Assembly (NCBI GenBank): GCA_963725505.1
Contig: CAVRYN010000005.1
Coordinates: 496,001-560,000, forward strand
Direction of reading: 5' to 3'
Length of the DNA stretch: 64,000 nucleotides
Origin: Udaeobacter sp963725505
GTDB lineage: Bacteria; Verrucomicrobiota; Verrucomicrobiia; Chthoniobacterales; UBA10450
Position 1 is the stretch's first letter. Each line of letters opens with the position of its first letter. The notes under the pieces are model-generated. The model made no database searches. It saw only the letters and a program-made list of their open reading frames with translations, and was not told the DNA's origin. Shown piece by piece: positions 17,653-26,612 of this stretch. A program made the position numbers and the translations under genes.

Positions 17653-19047
17653 TCAGTGGCGATTTCGTCGGGCGTGAAGCTGCTGGACTTGCAGGTATGT
17701 GCGCCCCTTGTAGAAGCAGGCGACAATTACGAAGACAACAGCGGCTCCAAACATCAACCAGGTGAAAAACGTAAAGTACTGATAAGCGCTGAGCTTGTGC
17801 CCTGTGGCCAAGATCCATTTATTAACCAGACCGACGAAGAGCTCACCTGAGGCGACCGTTAGAAGCCACAAGGCCATGACCGAGCTTTTCATCGAGTTCG
17901 GCGACTGAGTATACGAAAATTCCAGGCCGGTAATCGAAACCATTGCTTCGCCGAGCGTCAGAATAACGTAGCCGAGAAGTTGCCAGTTAATGCTCGGCTT
18001 TAATCCTGCATCGATCCATCCTTGGATCATGACAATAACCACAAAAGAGAGAGCCGTGATGAAAAGGCCAATCCCGATTTTTCGCAACGGCGTAAGCGGG
18101 AAAATTTTGTCAATCGCGGGATAGATCACATAATTGACCAACGGAATAAAAATCAGGATCAAAATTGGATTCGCGGTTTGGACCTGGGCCGCGATCAAAT
18201 CCATCCCCATCCAGTGCAGATCCATCTTCTCGGCTTGCAGACGTCCATTCGGCCCCGTTGCTCATTCCCCACAAGGCCCAGAAAACCAAAATGAAAACGT
18301 AAACCATCGCGATGCGCGCGAGCGTGATGAGACCTTCTTGGCTGAATGTTTCTCGCAAATAACCAAGTCCGGCCTGGGGGCACGTGCACCATTTTGTTGC
18401 GACCGCCCCAGAAGAACAAAGTGGCGATCAACATCGCGATCCCGGGAATTCCGAAGGCCCAGCCTGGCCCCCACTTGGGATTCGCGAGGAGCCAGGGACA
18501 GAGAATGGAAGAAATGAATGAGCCGGCGTTAATCGAAAAATAGAACCAGCCAAACATCTTTGAAAGCAGATGCTTGTTCGATTCGCCAAACTGATCGCCA
18601 ACGTTGGCCGAGACGCATGGTTTGATGCCGCCCGCGCCCAAACAAATGAGAATCAGTCCTATCGCCAGCATCGTGCGCTGCCCGATTGCCAACTCCCCAG
18701 GAAGTGGCCATGCACGCGAGCGTGAGGTTGCCAAAGCAGTAAACAATCGATAGCGACAGGATAGTCCAGTATTTGCCGAGCAAACCGTCCGCGATGATCG
18801 CGCCAAGAATGGGAAGGAAGTAAACGCCGAAAACGAAGTAATGCGTGTACATGTACGCTTCGTTCTCCTGCATCGGCGCGAGCACGCCGGATTGATTCAG
18901 AATGTAATGCGCCATGAAAACGGTCAGCACCGATTTCATTCCATAGTAGGAGAAACGCTCGGCCGCTTCGTTGCCGATGATGTACGGCACGCCAGGCGGC
19001 ATGCCGGTAAGGTTCGGCGGCGAGGTTAAGTGTTTGTGTTTAGCCAT
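17653..19047 (-). pseudogene. POT/PTR2 proton-dependent oligopeptide transporter, three frameshifts
   Basis: Di/tripeptide symporter of the POT family. The first piece starts MAKHKHLTSPPNLTGMPPGVP and contains NEAAERFSYYGMKSVL, the ExxER signature. The frame is lost near 18691-18705, again at a C-run at 18376-18380 (CCCCC where four would restore VPQAGLGYLRETF), and again near 18241-18244 (WT|LQAEKMDLHWMG). Removing one base at each point gives one continuous protein of about 464 residues, normal for POT. A strong Shine-Dalgarno AAGGAG precedes the ATG. Either the gene is dead or the consensus has local insertion errors. Confidence 0.88.
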
Positions 19048-19061
19048 GTGATCTCCTTTGC

Positions 19062-19285
19062 CTAACGAGCTTCGTGCGGGACAACTTTGGCCGGAGTGGC
19101 GGAAGCTTCCGACGGTCCGTCTCGAATTCTTTTCGTGCGTGCGACCAGATCTCTTGTTGCTGGATCACGGCTGTTCGCGCTGGACCTCCGGCATCTGGCC
19201 CAGCGGATGTTTTTCGCAGGATATGCAAAAGAGAAGCATGCCGAGCGCAACAGCGACGACGCCCTGGCGGAGGAAGACGAGCCAT
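19062..19285 (-). pseudogene. small lipoprotein gene with two frameshifts, upstream of the POT gene
   Basis: Joining three frames by deleting one base near 19272 and one near 19168 gives a 73-residue protein: MARLLRQGVVAVALG, the lipobox LLFCISCEKHP, then a polar tail ending PAKVVPHEAR. The lipobox cysteine and the smooth continuation of sense in each frame support a real ancestral gene. It ends 15 nt before the transporter start and probably shared its transcript. Like the transporter, it carries only +1 errors. Confidence 0.55.
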
Positions 19286-19409
19286 AATGCGCTGCCACAG
19301 TTATCAGTCTCTGGTGTCGCGCGCAAGGATGAAAGCGTGGGTATGCCGTCACATCGGTCATACGGGCTCTCTCGGTCCACCGCAGTGCGCGGCACCCCGT
19401 CAACGCGCG

Positions 19410-19516
19410 GTCATCCTGAACGGAGTGAAGGATCTCGCACAGACTGGTAGAGCACGCTATTTAGCTTGCGTGTTCCAAGCTCGAATTGTGAGGTCCCTCG
19501 CTGCGCTCGGGATGAC
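19410..19516. repeat. GTCAT...ATGAC inverted repeat, copy 1
   Basis: Ends GTCATCCTGAACGGAGTGAAGGA and CTCGCTGCGCTCGGGATGAC are an imperfect inverted pair. Seven such elements or halves occur in the window. It occupies most of the gap upstream of ftsK; nothing else is recognisable there. Confidence 0.7.
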
Positions 19517-19552
19517 ACGCGAGTGGGATCGGCAGAGATGTATAAGAGATGA

Positions 19553-22018
19553 TTGAAAGACGCGGGCTTGGAGTTACTATCAGACGCGGTGGCCCGCACG
19601 GACAGAAACAACGCTTGGAACGAAGTCTTCGCTCTCGTTCTGCTTTTTGTCGGGACATTGCTTTTTTTCGCGCTGATTTCCTACACGCCAAAAGATATAC
19701 CGTCCTGGATCTGGTTTAGCCACGTTTCGCCGGCGAATCATCCTGCGCAAAATTTCATCGGACCCGTGGGTGCAGTTGTGGCGGGCATTTGCTATCAAAC
19801 CATTGGCGTTTTTGCTTCGCTGTTGCTGGCAGCAGTTCTACTCGGTTTCGGTGTAGCGAAATTGTTTCATCCTCGGTTACGGGTGACGCCCCGAATTCCA
19901 TGGATCGTTTTGTTCATCCTGTCTGGTGCGTGCCTCGACCAGTTATGGGACATCAGCCACTTGCTCGGGTTGAAGGTGCCGGTGGACATTCAAGGGCCCG
20001 GCGGCTTGATCGGCTATCGCTTGGCCGACGAACATCGCGGCGTTCTCCGCGCCGCCCTTGGTCCAGTCGGCTCGCTTGTTCTCGTGATGGGAATTTATGC
20101 GACCACGCTGATTTTGGTTACGGGACTGCGCCCGATTCACCTGATTCGCGAAACGGTTGCCGCCACGCGACGGATCGGGGCAGGGCTGCAGGAATGGCAA
20201 TTGCGCCGCAGGCTGCGCAAAGCCGATCTCAAAGGAAAACTGGAGATCAGGGAGAAGCAGCTGGCGAAGGAACGACGAATGTACGAAAAAGCGTTGAGAA
20301 AGAAAGGCATGCCCGTGTCCGAGCCAGTCGGTGCGAGGATTTCGCCGGAGGAACTGGCAAATCGACCAAAGCCAAAGGTGGTCGATACAACCGCATTACC
20401 GAGCGAGCACGTGCGGCCGGTTGGCCGGAAGCCATCTCTCGCAGAATTGCGTGCTAGCGATGAAAGAGCAAAAGCGACTTCTAGCGTGACCAGCGGTGCT
20501 TCCAGCTGGGAAGATTATGTCTTGCCAGGATTGGACCTACTCGATGAGCACAGTTTCGAAGGCCGCGCGGCCACTGATCCCTCTGAATTGGAGGAGGTCC
20601 GGCAAATCCTGATTGATACGCTGGCGCAATTTGGCATTGCCGTCGCGCCGGGCGACATCACAAAAGGCCCCACCATTACACGCTACGAAGTGTATCCAGC
20701 AAAAGGCGTTCGCGTCGATAAGATCGTGAGCCTCGAGCGTGATCTTGCCCGAGCCACGCGCGCCGAGCGGATCAACATTCTCGCACCGATTCCTGGGAAA
20801 GACACGGTCGGCATCGAGCTGGCGAATACTCGGAAAGTGACCGTGAAACTGCGCGAACTCTTGCAATCACCCGATTGGGAGGAGGCAAAATCACATGCAA
20901 GAGTTCCGCTCGCGCTTGGCAAAGATGTTTACGGTAAAGCGATCATCGCTGATTTGGCGCAAATGCCGCATTTGCTGGTGGCTGGTACCACCGGCAGCGG
21001 CAAGAGCGTTTGTATCAATGCGCTGATTGCCAGCATGCTCTTTCGCTTCACGCCGGAAGAACTGCGTTTCGTTATCATCGACCCAAAGATGGTCGAATTA
21101 CAGGGATACAACTCGCTGCCGCATCTCGCCCTGCCCATCGTGACGGATCCGAAAAAAGTGCTGTTCGCCTTGCGTTCGTTGATCGACGAGATGGAACGGC
21201 GTTACAAAATGTTTGCCCGCGTAGGCGTGCGGAACATCGTCGGCTTCAATGCGCGGCCAAAGAAAAAGGCTGTAGCCGCGGCCGCTGACCGCGGTGGCGA
21301 AGATGAAGGTTCCAGCGAGCGGCCGGGGTCAACGCCCGCGGCCACAGAAGAAATTCCCGACAAAATCCCATACGTCGTAGTCATCATTGATGAGCTGGCT
21401 GATTTGATGCAAACTGCGCCAGCGGACGTCGAGTCGGCGATTGCGCGGATCACGCAAATGGCGCGTGCAGCTGGCATTCATCTGATTGTCGCCACGCAAA
21501 CGCCGCGCGCGGACGTGATCACCGGCGTAATTAAAGCGAACATTCCTTCCCGAATTGCGTTCCAGGTCGCCTCCAAGATCGACAGTCGCGTCATTCTCGA
21601 TGAAAACGGGGCCGATCGTTTGCTAGGGCAAGGCGACATGCTTTATCTGCCGCCGAGCGCTTCGCGTCTGATTCGCGCGCAAGGCGTGCTGGTCACGGAC
21701 GATGAAATTCATCGCCTGGTGGAATTCGTTTCGAAACAAAGCCCGCCCGCCTTCGACGCCGCAATGCATGAGAAGCTGCAATCGACCGCCGCGCCGGAGG
21801 AAGAAGTGACCAGCGAAGATGAAGAGCTCGTCGAGAAATGTCTTGAAATCATTCGACAGGAAAAACGCGCCTCCACTTCGTTGCTTCAGCGGCGGCTCCG
21901 ACTCGGTTACACGCGCGCCGCGCGCATCGTTGATATTCTGGAGCAGCGCGGTATTTTGGGTCCCGGCGAAGGCGCCAAACCACGCGAGATTCTGGTCGAT
22001 CTCGATGCTGCCGTTTAG
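19553..22018 (+). CDS. ftsK: DNA translocase FtsK/SpoIIIE
   Basis: Septum-located ATPase that pumps the chromosome and drives dimer resolution at division. Four N-terminal membrane helices (about residues 25-195) are followed by a charged linker and the motor: Walker A AGTTGSGKS, Walker B VVIIDELADLM, and a C-terminal winged-helix gamma domain (LLQRRLRLGYTRAARIVDIL) that reads KOPS-type sequences. 821 residues with a TTG start; no better ATG is in frame before the first helix. A loop between Walker A and B (about residues 574-598) is coded by a GTAG-type repeat pair and is specific to this copy. The rodZ-like gene follows after 17 nt. Confidence 0.94.
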   Translation: MKDAGLELLSDAVARTDRNNAWNEVFALVLLFVGTLLFFALISYTPKDIPSWIWFSHVSPANHPAQNFIGPVGAVVAGICYQTIGVFASLLLAAVLLGFGVAKLFHPRLRVTPRIPWIVLFILSGACLDQLWDISHLLGLKVPVDIQGPGGLIGYRLADEHRGVLRAALGPVGSLVLVMGIYATTLILVTGLRPIHLIRETVAATRRIGAGLQEWQLRRRLRKADLKGKLEIREKQLAKERRMYEKALRKKGMPVSEPVGARISPEELANRPKPKVVDTTALPSEHVRPVGRKPSLAELRASDERAKATSSVTSGASSWEDYVLPGLDLLDEHSFEGRAATDPSELEEVRQILIDTLAQFGIAVAPGDITKGPTITRYEVYPAKGVRVDKIVSLERDLARATRAERINILAPIPGKDTVGIELANTRKVTVKLRELLQSPDWEEAKSHARVPLALGKDVYGKAIIADLAQMPHLLVAGTTGSGKSVCINALIASMLFRFTPEELRFVIIDPKMVELQGYNSLPHLALPIVTDPKKVLFALRSLIDEMERRYKMFARVGVRNIVGFNARPKKKAVAAAADRGGEDEGSSERPGSTPAATEEIPDKIPYVVVIIDELADLMQTAPADVESAIARITQMARAAGIHLIVATQTPRADVITGVIKANIPSRIAFQVASKIDSRVILDENGADRLLGQGDMLYLPPSASRLIRAQGVLVTDDEIHRLVEFVSKQSPPAFDAAMHEKLQSTAAPEEEVTSEDEELVEKCLEIIRQEKRASTSLLQRRLRLGYTRAARIVDILEQRGILGPGEGAKPREILVDLDAAV
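21272..21345. repeat. GTAG-hairpin pair inside the ftsK coding sequence
   Basis: GTAG, CCGCGGCC-GCT-GACCGCGG (8-bp stem with one mismatch), a 26-nt middle, then CCGGGGTC-AAC-GCCCGCGG and CCAC (a one-base change from CTAC). The architecture is that of the intergenic pairs. It is in frame and codes a Ala/Gly/Ser-rich loop of about 25 residues in the FtsK motor domain. Confidence 0.7.
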
Positions 22019-22035
22019 CCGGTTTTTTCGCGCTA

Positions 22036-22962
22036 ATGACGATAGAAGGACTTGGCAAAAAATTTCAGGAAGCGAGGCGCGCGAGAAATCTCACGCTCGA
22101 TGAAGCGGCGCGGATGACGAAGATTCGTCCCGCCCGGCTCGCGGAAATTGAGGCGGATGATTTTTCTCAATTTCCGAGTTTGGCGTACGCAAAGGGTTTC
22201 CTGCTCATCTATGGGAAATTTTTGGATGTCGATGTCACGCCGTATCTTGATGCGTTCGAAGATTCGGAGCGCGTGACGGTCGATGGCTACTCATACCTCC
22301 AAGAGAATCGCCCTGAGAAGCCAGTCAGTGCACCAGTTGTGCCGCGCCGTCCTGCTGCTGCCGTTGGTCGCGGCTATCGTGTTTCGCCGATGCCACTGAT
22401 TGTCGGGATCGCGGTGTTGGTAATTGGCTTTTTGCTAATGAAATTGGTTCTCAATGTGCAGCGACTCGCTCCGGCGCCGGGCCAGTCGACTGCGCAGGTG
22501 TCACCCAGCGCAGCGCCTGTTTCACCTGCACCGGCTCAAGCTTCGCCAGGTAATGTTGCGGCCGCTTCATCGGTCGCGACAACAGCGTCGCCTGAGCCGA
22601 CCACCGCACCGAATCCGGTCGCGGCGGCTGCCGTGATGCCGGGTGAGCCGGAGGTGCGTCGTGCCAAGCCTGTGACTCGAGAGGATTTGGCCAAAGCACA
22701 AGAGGTGGCAAATCCATCGCCCGCAGAATCAGGAGACCAGAATCGGGTCGCGATTCGCCCACTTAAAAGAACCTACGTGAAAGTCACCGTAGGCGATGAG
22801 AACGGCAAGCCCGCGTTCGAACGTTGGGTGTCGCCGACTGATGGCGCGGTTGAATTTCGGGGTAAACACGTCTCGATTCGGGTTCTCGATCCTGAGGCCG
22901 TTACAATCACGAAAAACGGCAAAGCTCTGGAAGAAAATGACGCAGACGTGACGGTGAACTGA
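22036..22962 (+). CDS. RodZ-like protein: HTH domain, membrane helix, DUF4115
   Basis: Bitopic membrane protein resembling RodZ, which links MreB to the cell-wall elongation machinery. Residues 5-75 are a HTH_25-type domain (FQEARRARNLTLDEAARMTKI); a membrane helix lies at about 118-140 (MPLIVGIAVLVIGFLLM); an Ala/Pro/Ser linker follows; the C-terminal 70 residues (KVTVGDENGKPAFERWVS) fit DUF4115. 308 residues. It lies 17 nt after ftsK, so co-expression is likely. A direct transcription-factor role is less likely because the HTH is fused to a membrane anchor. Confidence 0.82.
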   Translation: MTIEGLGKKFQEARRARNLTLDEAARMTKIRPARLAEIEADDFSQFPSLAYAKGFLLIYGKFLDVDVTPYLDAFEDSERVTVDGYSYLQENRPEKPVSAPVVPRRPAAAVGRGYRVSPMPLIVGIAVLVIGFLLMKLVLNVQRLAPAPGQSTAQVSPSAAPVSPAPAQASPGNVAAASSVATTASPEPTTAPNPVAAAAVMPGEPEVRRAKPVTREDLAKAQEVANPSPAESGDQNRVAIRPLKRTYVKVTVGDENGKPAFERWVSPTDGAVEFRGKHVSIRVLDPEAVTITKNGKALEENDADVTVN

Positions 22963-22980
22963 GGGTACTCGGAAGAGTCC

Positions 22981-23022
22981 TAAGAAAACGCCCAACGCCC
23001 AACGTCAACGTCAACGTCGAAT
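22981..23022. repeat. heptamer-type tandem repeat upstream of rimO
   Basis: TAAGAAAACGCCCAACGCCC followed by AACGTCAACGTCAACGTCG. The first part is nearly the same as the repeat built into rimO at 23414-23458; a looser relative (GAACGTCGAATATCCAAC, then ATCGAACGTCCAACG) lies at 13080-13130. It ends 6 nt before the rimO start and so occupies the ribosome-binding region. Confidence 0.65.
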
Positions 23023-23028
23023 GCTGAG

Positions 23029-24456
23029 ATGAAAACAGAATGGAACCGTGGCGCCTGGAAACCGAAGGTCGGCATGATCAGTCTCGGTTGCGCCAAAAAT
23101 CTTGTCGATGCAGAGATCATGCTGGGAAGCGTTTTACAGCGAGGAATGGAAATCACATCGTGCCCAGAGGACGCCGATGTGCTCGTCGTCAACACCTGCG
23201 CGTTCATTGATTCAGCGAAGGAAGAATCCATCGAAGCGATTCTGGAGGCGCATCAGCAGCGCGGCTTAAACAAACGGCCAAATCAAAAACTGATCGTAAG
23301 CGGCTGCATGTCCCAGCGATTCGCAAAAGAATTACGCAAGGAGATGCCGGAGGTGGATGCGTTTATCGGACTCGATCAGGTCGCGCGGCTTGGGACGATT
23401 ATAGAAGACGTTTTAAGAAAACGTCCAACGTCCAACCCTCAACGTCCAACGCTCAACGAAGGAGACAACGACAACGAGGTAGATCTTTCGTTTGCGAACA
23501 CGCGTCCGACGTACATTCCAGACTACGACACGCCCCGCTTCAGGCTCACGCCAGCGCATTTCGCTTATGTGAAGATTGCTGAAGGCTGCAATCACCCTTG
23601 CAGTTTTTGTGTGATTCCGCAGATGCGGGGAAAACACCGCAGCCGCCAACCCGAATCGGTGCTGGCGGAAATTCGCGGACTCGTCGCGGAGGGCGTGCGC
23701 GAGATTAACTTGATCAGCCAGGATACCACGTACTACGGCATGGATTTATGGCCGGAGAAAGCGGGACCGCGTCAGCCCATCGATTCGACTCGCGGACCGA
23801 CTCTCGCTGTGCTGCTCCGTGAAATTCAAAAGATCGAAGGCGAATTCTGGGTGCGCCTGCTTTATACGCACCCGGCGCATTGGAGTGATGAACTGATTGA
23901 GACTATCGCGCAGTGCGACAAGGTCGCGCGCTACATCGATATTCCTCTGCAACATATCGACGACTCAATGTTGAACCGGATGCGACGCGAAACGTCGCGC
24001 AGGCATATCGAAAGGTTAATCGAGAAACTGCGCGCTGGTATTCCCGGCGTCACGTTGCGCACGACTTTCATCGTGGGGTTTCCCGGCGAAACGGACGCGG
24101 AATTTGCGACGCTTCTCGATTTCATTCGGCGAACTCGATTCGAACGGCTTGGCATCTTTAAATATTCTCAGGAAGACGGCTCGCGCGCAGCGAGAATGCC
24201 GGGACAGATTTCGGCGAAAGTGAAGAACGCACGTTACCGTGAGGCAATGTCAGTGCAGCAGCAGATTGCGCACGACATCGCTCGTGAAAAGATCGGAAGC
24301 GAACTGAAATTGCTGGTTGATCAGCCGCATATCGCCCGAAGCGCAGGCGATGCTCCCGACGTCGATGCGCGCGTGGTGTTATCTAAAGCCGTGCCCGTCG
24401 GCGAGTTTGTTTGGCGCAGGATTACTGGAACTCGCGGCTACGATCTTCTGGCGTAG
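23029..24456 (+). CDS. rimO: ribosomal protein S12 methylthiotransferase
   Basis: Radical-SAM enzyme that adds a methylthio group to an aspartate of ribosomal protein S12. The N-terminal UPF0004 domain has GCAKNLVDAE, with further cysteines in NTCAF and SGCMS; the radical-SAM cluster is CNHPCSFC (near residues 187-194); a TRAM domain ends the protein. 475 residues against about 440-450 in the family. The excess includes RKRPTSNPQRPTLNEG (about residues 130-145), coded by an ACGTCCA-type tandem repeat and placed in the linker between the first two domains. The target aspartate is present in the rpsL product of this window (Asp89). Confidence 0.96.
   Translation: MKTEWNRGAWKPKVGMISLGCAKNLVDAEIMLGSVLQRGMEITSCPEDADVLVVNTCAFIDSAKEESIEAILEAHQQRGLNKRPNQKLIVSGCMSQRFAKELRKEMPEVDAFIGLDQVARLGTIIEDVLRKRPTSNPQRPTLNEGDNDNEVDLSFANTRPTYIPDYDTPRFRLTPAHFAYVKIAEGCNHPCSFCVIPQMRGKHRSRQPESVLAEIRGLVAEGVREINLISQDTTYYGMDLWPEKAGPRQPIDSTRGPTLAVLLREIQKIEGEFWVRLLYTHPAHWSDELIETIAQCDKVARYIDIPLQHIDDSMLNRMRRETSRRHIERLIEKLRAGIPGVTLRTTFIVGFPGETDAEFATLLDFIRRTRFERLGIFKYSQEDGSRAARMPGQISAKVKNARYREAMSVQQQIAHDIAREKIGSELKLLVDQPHIARSAGDAPDVDARVVLSKAVPVGEFVWRRITGTRGYDLLA
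23414..23458. repeat. in-frame heptamer repeat inside rimO
   Basis: TTAAGAAAACGTCCAACGTCC then AACCCTCAACGTCCAACGC: tandem AACGTCC/AACGCTC-type units. The same opening (TAAGAAAACGYCCAACGYCC) is found in the rimO 5' region at 22981. Codes Arg-Pro-Thr-rich residues absent from the usual enzyme. Confidence 0.65.
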
Positions 24457-24549
24457 GGGCGAACCATTTTCCCTTCAAACCCTAAAGTTAACTGGTGACA
24501 AGCCCACGATTTTTGATCAATTAACTCTAGGATCGAATTGTTTCGCTCC

Positions 24550-24969
24550 ATGGCAGACTCAAACGAACCAAAAACCGAGACCGTTCGCATTGACTTGCCG
24601 CCCCCGACTGCCGGGAATACGTCAGATCCAAACATAAAGGAAAAGGTGCGGATCCAGCTGCCGCTTCGCGAGCCCGTGGGTAAGGCGTCTCTTCCCACCC
24701 CAATTCCGACGCCGATACCTGCGCCGGTCGCGCACGCGCCAGACTCCTCAGGTCTAAGAAAGGAAACAGTACGCGTTTCGGGTATGCCGGATTCGCCCAC
24801 GGCTCAGATGAAAAAGACCGAACCTCTTATCGCCATGCCAGACGTTGCTGCACAGAATCCTTCAATCGCTCTGGCGCCTGGGAAGAAAAACTCAATGCTG
24901 CTGATATGGATACTGTTCGGCGTTTCTCTCCTGATTTTGATTATTCAGATTTGGACGTACCTTTCTTAA
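24550..24969 (+). CDS. tail-anchored hypothetical protein upstream of trxA
   Basis: A 139-residue protein of no recognised family. The first 110 residues are polar and Pro-rich with repeated short motifs of the type ETVRIDLPPP / KVRIQLPLREP / ETVRVSGMP; the last 25 residues form one membrane helix (MLLIWILFGVSLLILIIQIW). The repeated K/E-x-V-R-I-x-L-P motif suggests an adaptor or scaffolding tail. The frame opens at a TTG (24538), but the ATG at 24550 is preferred. It ends 4 nt before trxA and is probably cotranscribed with it. Confidence 0.65.
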   Translation: MADSNEPKTETVRIDLPPPTAGNTSDPNIKEKVRIQLPLREPVGKASLPTPIPTPIPAPVAHAPDSSGLRKETVRVSGMPDSPTAQMKKTEPLIAMPDVAAQNPSIALAPGKKNSMLLIWILFGVSLLILIIQIWTYLS

Positions 24970-24973
24970 AGCC

Positions 24974-25303
24974 ATGGAAAATTCTACAGTTATCAAGCTC
25001 GATGAATCGAATTTTGACCGCGAACTGACGCAAGACGACAAGCCCGTGATTGTCGATTTCTGGGCAGAATGGTGCGGTCCATGCAAAATGATCGCGCCGC
25101 TGCTGGACGAAATTGCGCGTGAAAAAGCGGGCGCGGTCAAAGTAGCGAAAGTGAACGTGGACGAAAGTCAGAGTCTCTCGTCCAAGTACAACATCCGGGC
25201 GATCCCGGCTCTTCTCTTTTTCAAGAACGGCCAACTCCGCGATCAAGTGACCGGAGTGACGAGTAAGAAAGATTTGTTAAATCGGCTCGATGCGCTGGCG
25301 TAG
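24974..25303 (+). CDS. trxA: thioredoxin
   Basis: Cytoplasmic disulfide reductant. The active site is WAEWCGPCKM (Cys34, Cys37) and the cis-proline loop is IRAIPALLFF. 109 residues, full length. It follows the tail-anchored gene by 4 nt. After it the plus strand carries no gene until 33.2 kb. Confidence 0.97.
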   Translation: MENSTVIKLDESNFDRELTQDDKPVIVDFWAEWCGPCKMIAPLLDEIAREKAGAVKVAKVNVDESQSLSSKYNIRAIPALLFFKNGQLRDQVTGVTSKKDLLNRLDALA

Positions 25304-25359
25304 GAAATTTTCGCTCCGGCGAGAAATTCCAGTTGATTTGATCGTGAGCCCCGCTTGGG

Positions 25360-25632
25360 CTAAGCCCGGATATTCTGAAAAATAGGGAGCCGTCGATCAG
25401 GCCGGTCGCTGCACCAAAATCGGTAGCTCCGACGAAATTTCGTGCCTAGGGCCGGAATGTTTGTGCCTGGTAATGCCCGCAGACTCAGTCGAAAGCGGTC
25501 CTCTGAGCACGTGATAAAGCCATCCCGTGGCTTATCCGCCGGCGTTTCGGCCGGAAAGGAAATCTCGACATCGTTCGCAGAGAATTTCGCCGAGCCTGTC
25601 CTGATTAATTCGATGCATCTGTCGCGATTCAT
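25360..25632 (-). CDS. small unknown protein coupled to the HEPN-like gene
   Basis: A 90-residue frame starting MNRDRCIELIRTGSAKFSAN whose ATG overlaps the stop of the upstream HEPN-like gene (ATGA). The first 60 residues look protein-like (DVEISFPAETPADKPRDGF); the Arg-rich end (RFWCSDRPDRRLPIF) may be out of frame or random. No family recognised. The overlap is the main support. If real, it would be a partner of the HEPN-like protein. Confidence 0.4.
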   Translation of the reverse strand: MNRDRCIELIRTGSAKFSANDVEISFPAETPADKPRDGFITCSEDRFRLSLRALPGTNIPALGTKFRRSYRFWCSDRPDRRLPIFQNIRA

Positions 25633-26423
25633 ATTCGGCCGTCCGTCAAAAATCCAGGACTGACACCTGACCGTTTCACAAAATCCGCGAAAAAGGCCAG
25701 TGAAGAATTGACGGCCCATCCGGCGCATTTTGCTGTCAAAACCTGCGCAGGAAACGTAGCAGAGCGATCTAGTTTTAGATAATTCCGAAGCTTGATTGTT
25801 ATCTTGTGCTGTCGGGACAGGTCCTCGTTTGAGTCATCGGAGAACGTGGTGACTCGGATGGGCTTTGGGTGAACAAGCAAATTGCGAAGCGATCGCACTG
25901 CTTTAGCTGCACCATATGGTTCGCAGCCTTTTGCAAGCTCCTCCTTGTTTAACGTACGCAGGATTACGTTAAAGAGCTCCAATGTCGTTTTGCGTTCGCG
26001 CCACTCTCCCCGCAAATCTTGGTACGCGATGTCCGCGATCACCGTTCTATCTGCCTCGCTAAGGGTTTCGCTTGCCTGCGCGTTAAGATAAATGAATTCA
26101 TTCAATCCCGCTTCCAAAAACGAGTATGCCAGGACAACGGCTGCGGTTACGAAGGACCGCAACTCATGGCTTGGTTCGCCGGTAGCTGTGCTTGCTTTGT
26201 TGGCCATGAGCCGCGCCGCGATGAGTAGTTCCACGGCGAATCGAGAGGTACTGGTGATGCGCGAGATCTTTACCTGATCAGATGCTGTTGGCTGATCTGA
26301 TGCCGTGCGGGCCGTCGCCTCATCGGGTGCTTTTGGGTGCTTTGCTGGCAGAGCACCTTTTGGTATCACGAGCACGATTTCGGTTGCGTCAGGCGAAACT
26401 GTCGGAATTTTTTTCACGCTCAC
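25629..26423 (-). CDS. HEPN-like protein of unknown function
   Basis: 264 residues from a GTG preceded by GGAAG at 9 nt; the frame runs further up into tRNA-Arg, which is ruled out as coding. The C-terminal two thirds is helical: SFVTAAVVLAYSFLEAGLNEF resembles the first helix of HEPN proteins, and RNLLVH (R180-H185) fits the HEPN catalytic motif R-(N/D/H)-x3-H found in HEPN RNases. The N-terminal part (KKIPTVSPDATEIVLVIPKG) is unrecognised. Context: it lies at the 3' side of tRNA-Arg, a common insertion point for accessory DNA, and is coupled to a small ORF. An RNase or toxin role is inference; HEPN domains also occur as inactive adaptors. Confidence 0.6.
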   Translation of the reverse strand: MSVKKIPTVSPDATEIVLVIPKGALPAKHPKAPDEATARTASDQPTASDQVKISRITSTSRFAVELLIAARLMANKASTATGEPSHELRSFVTAAVVLAYSFLEAGLNEFIYLNAQASETLSEADRTVIADIAYQDLRGEWRERKTTLELFNVILRTLNKEELAKGCEPYGAAKAVRSLRNLLVHPKPIRVTTFSDDSNEDLSRQHKITIKLRNYLKLDRSATFPAQVLTAKCAGWAVNSSLAFFADFVKRSGVSPGFLTDGRI

Positions 26424-26476
26424 AAAAAAACACTTCCGACACGATATTTCAAATCGCTCTGCAGAGTGAAAAACAC

Positions 26477-26550
<74 letters not shown>

Positions 26551-26612
26551 GCGAGCGAAGCCGAAGATAGCCGAATTTAATGATTTAGCGATTTAGGGTG
26601 TGCCAACGAGTC

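Noticed and set aside
19060..19072. Second attC-like core GCCTAACGAG
   Set aside because: Similar to the core at 48475 but it forms the stop region of the lipoprotein relic, and no GTTAGGC partner or attC stem follows.
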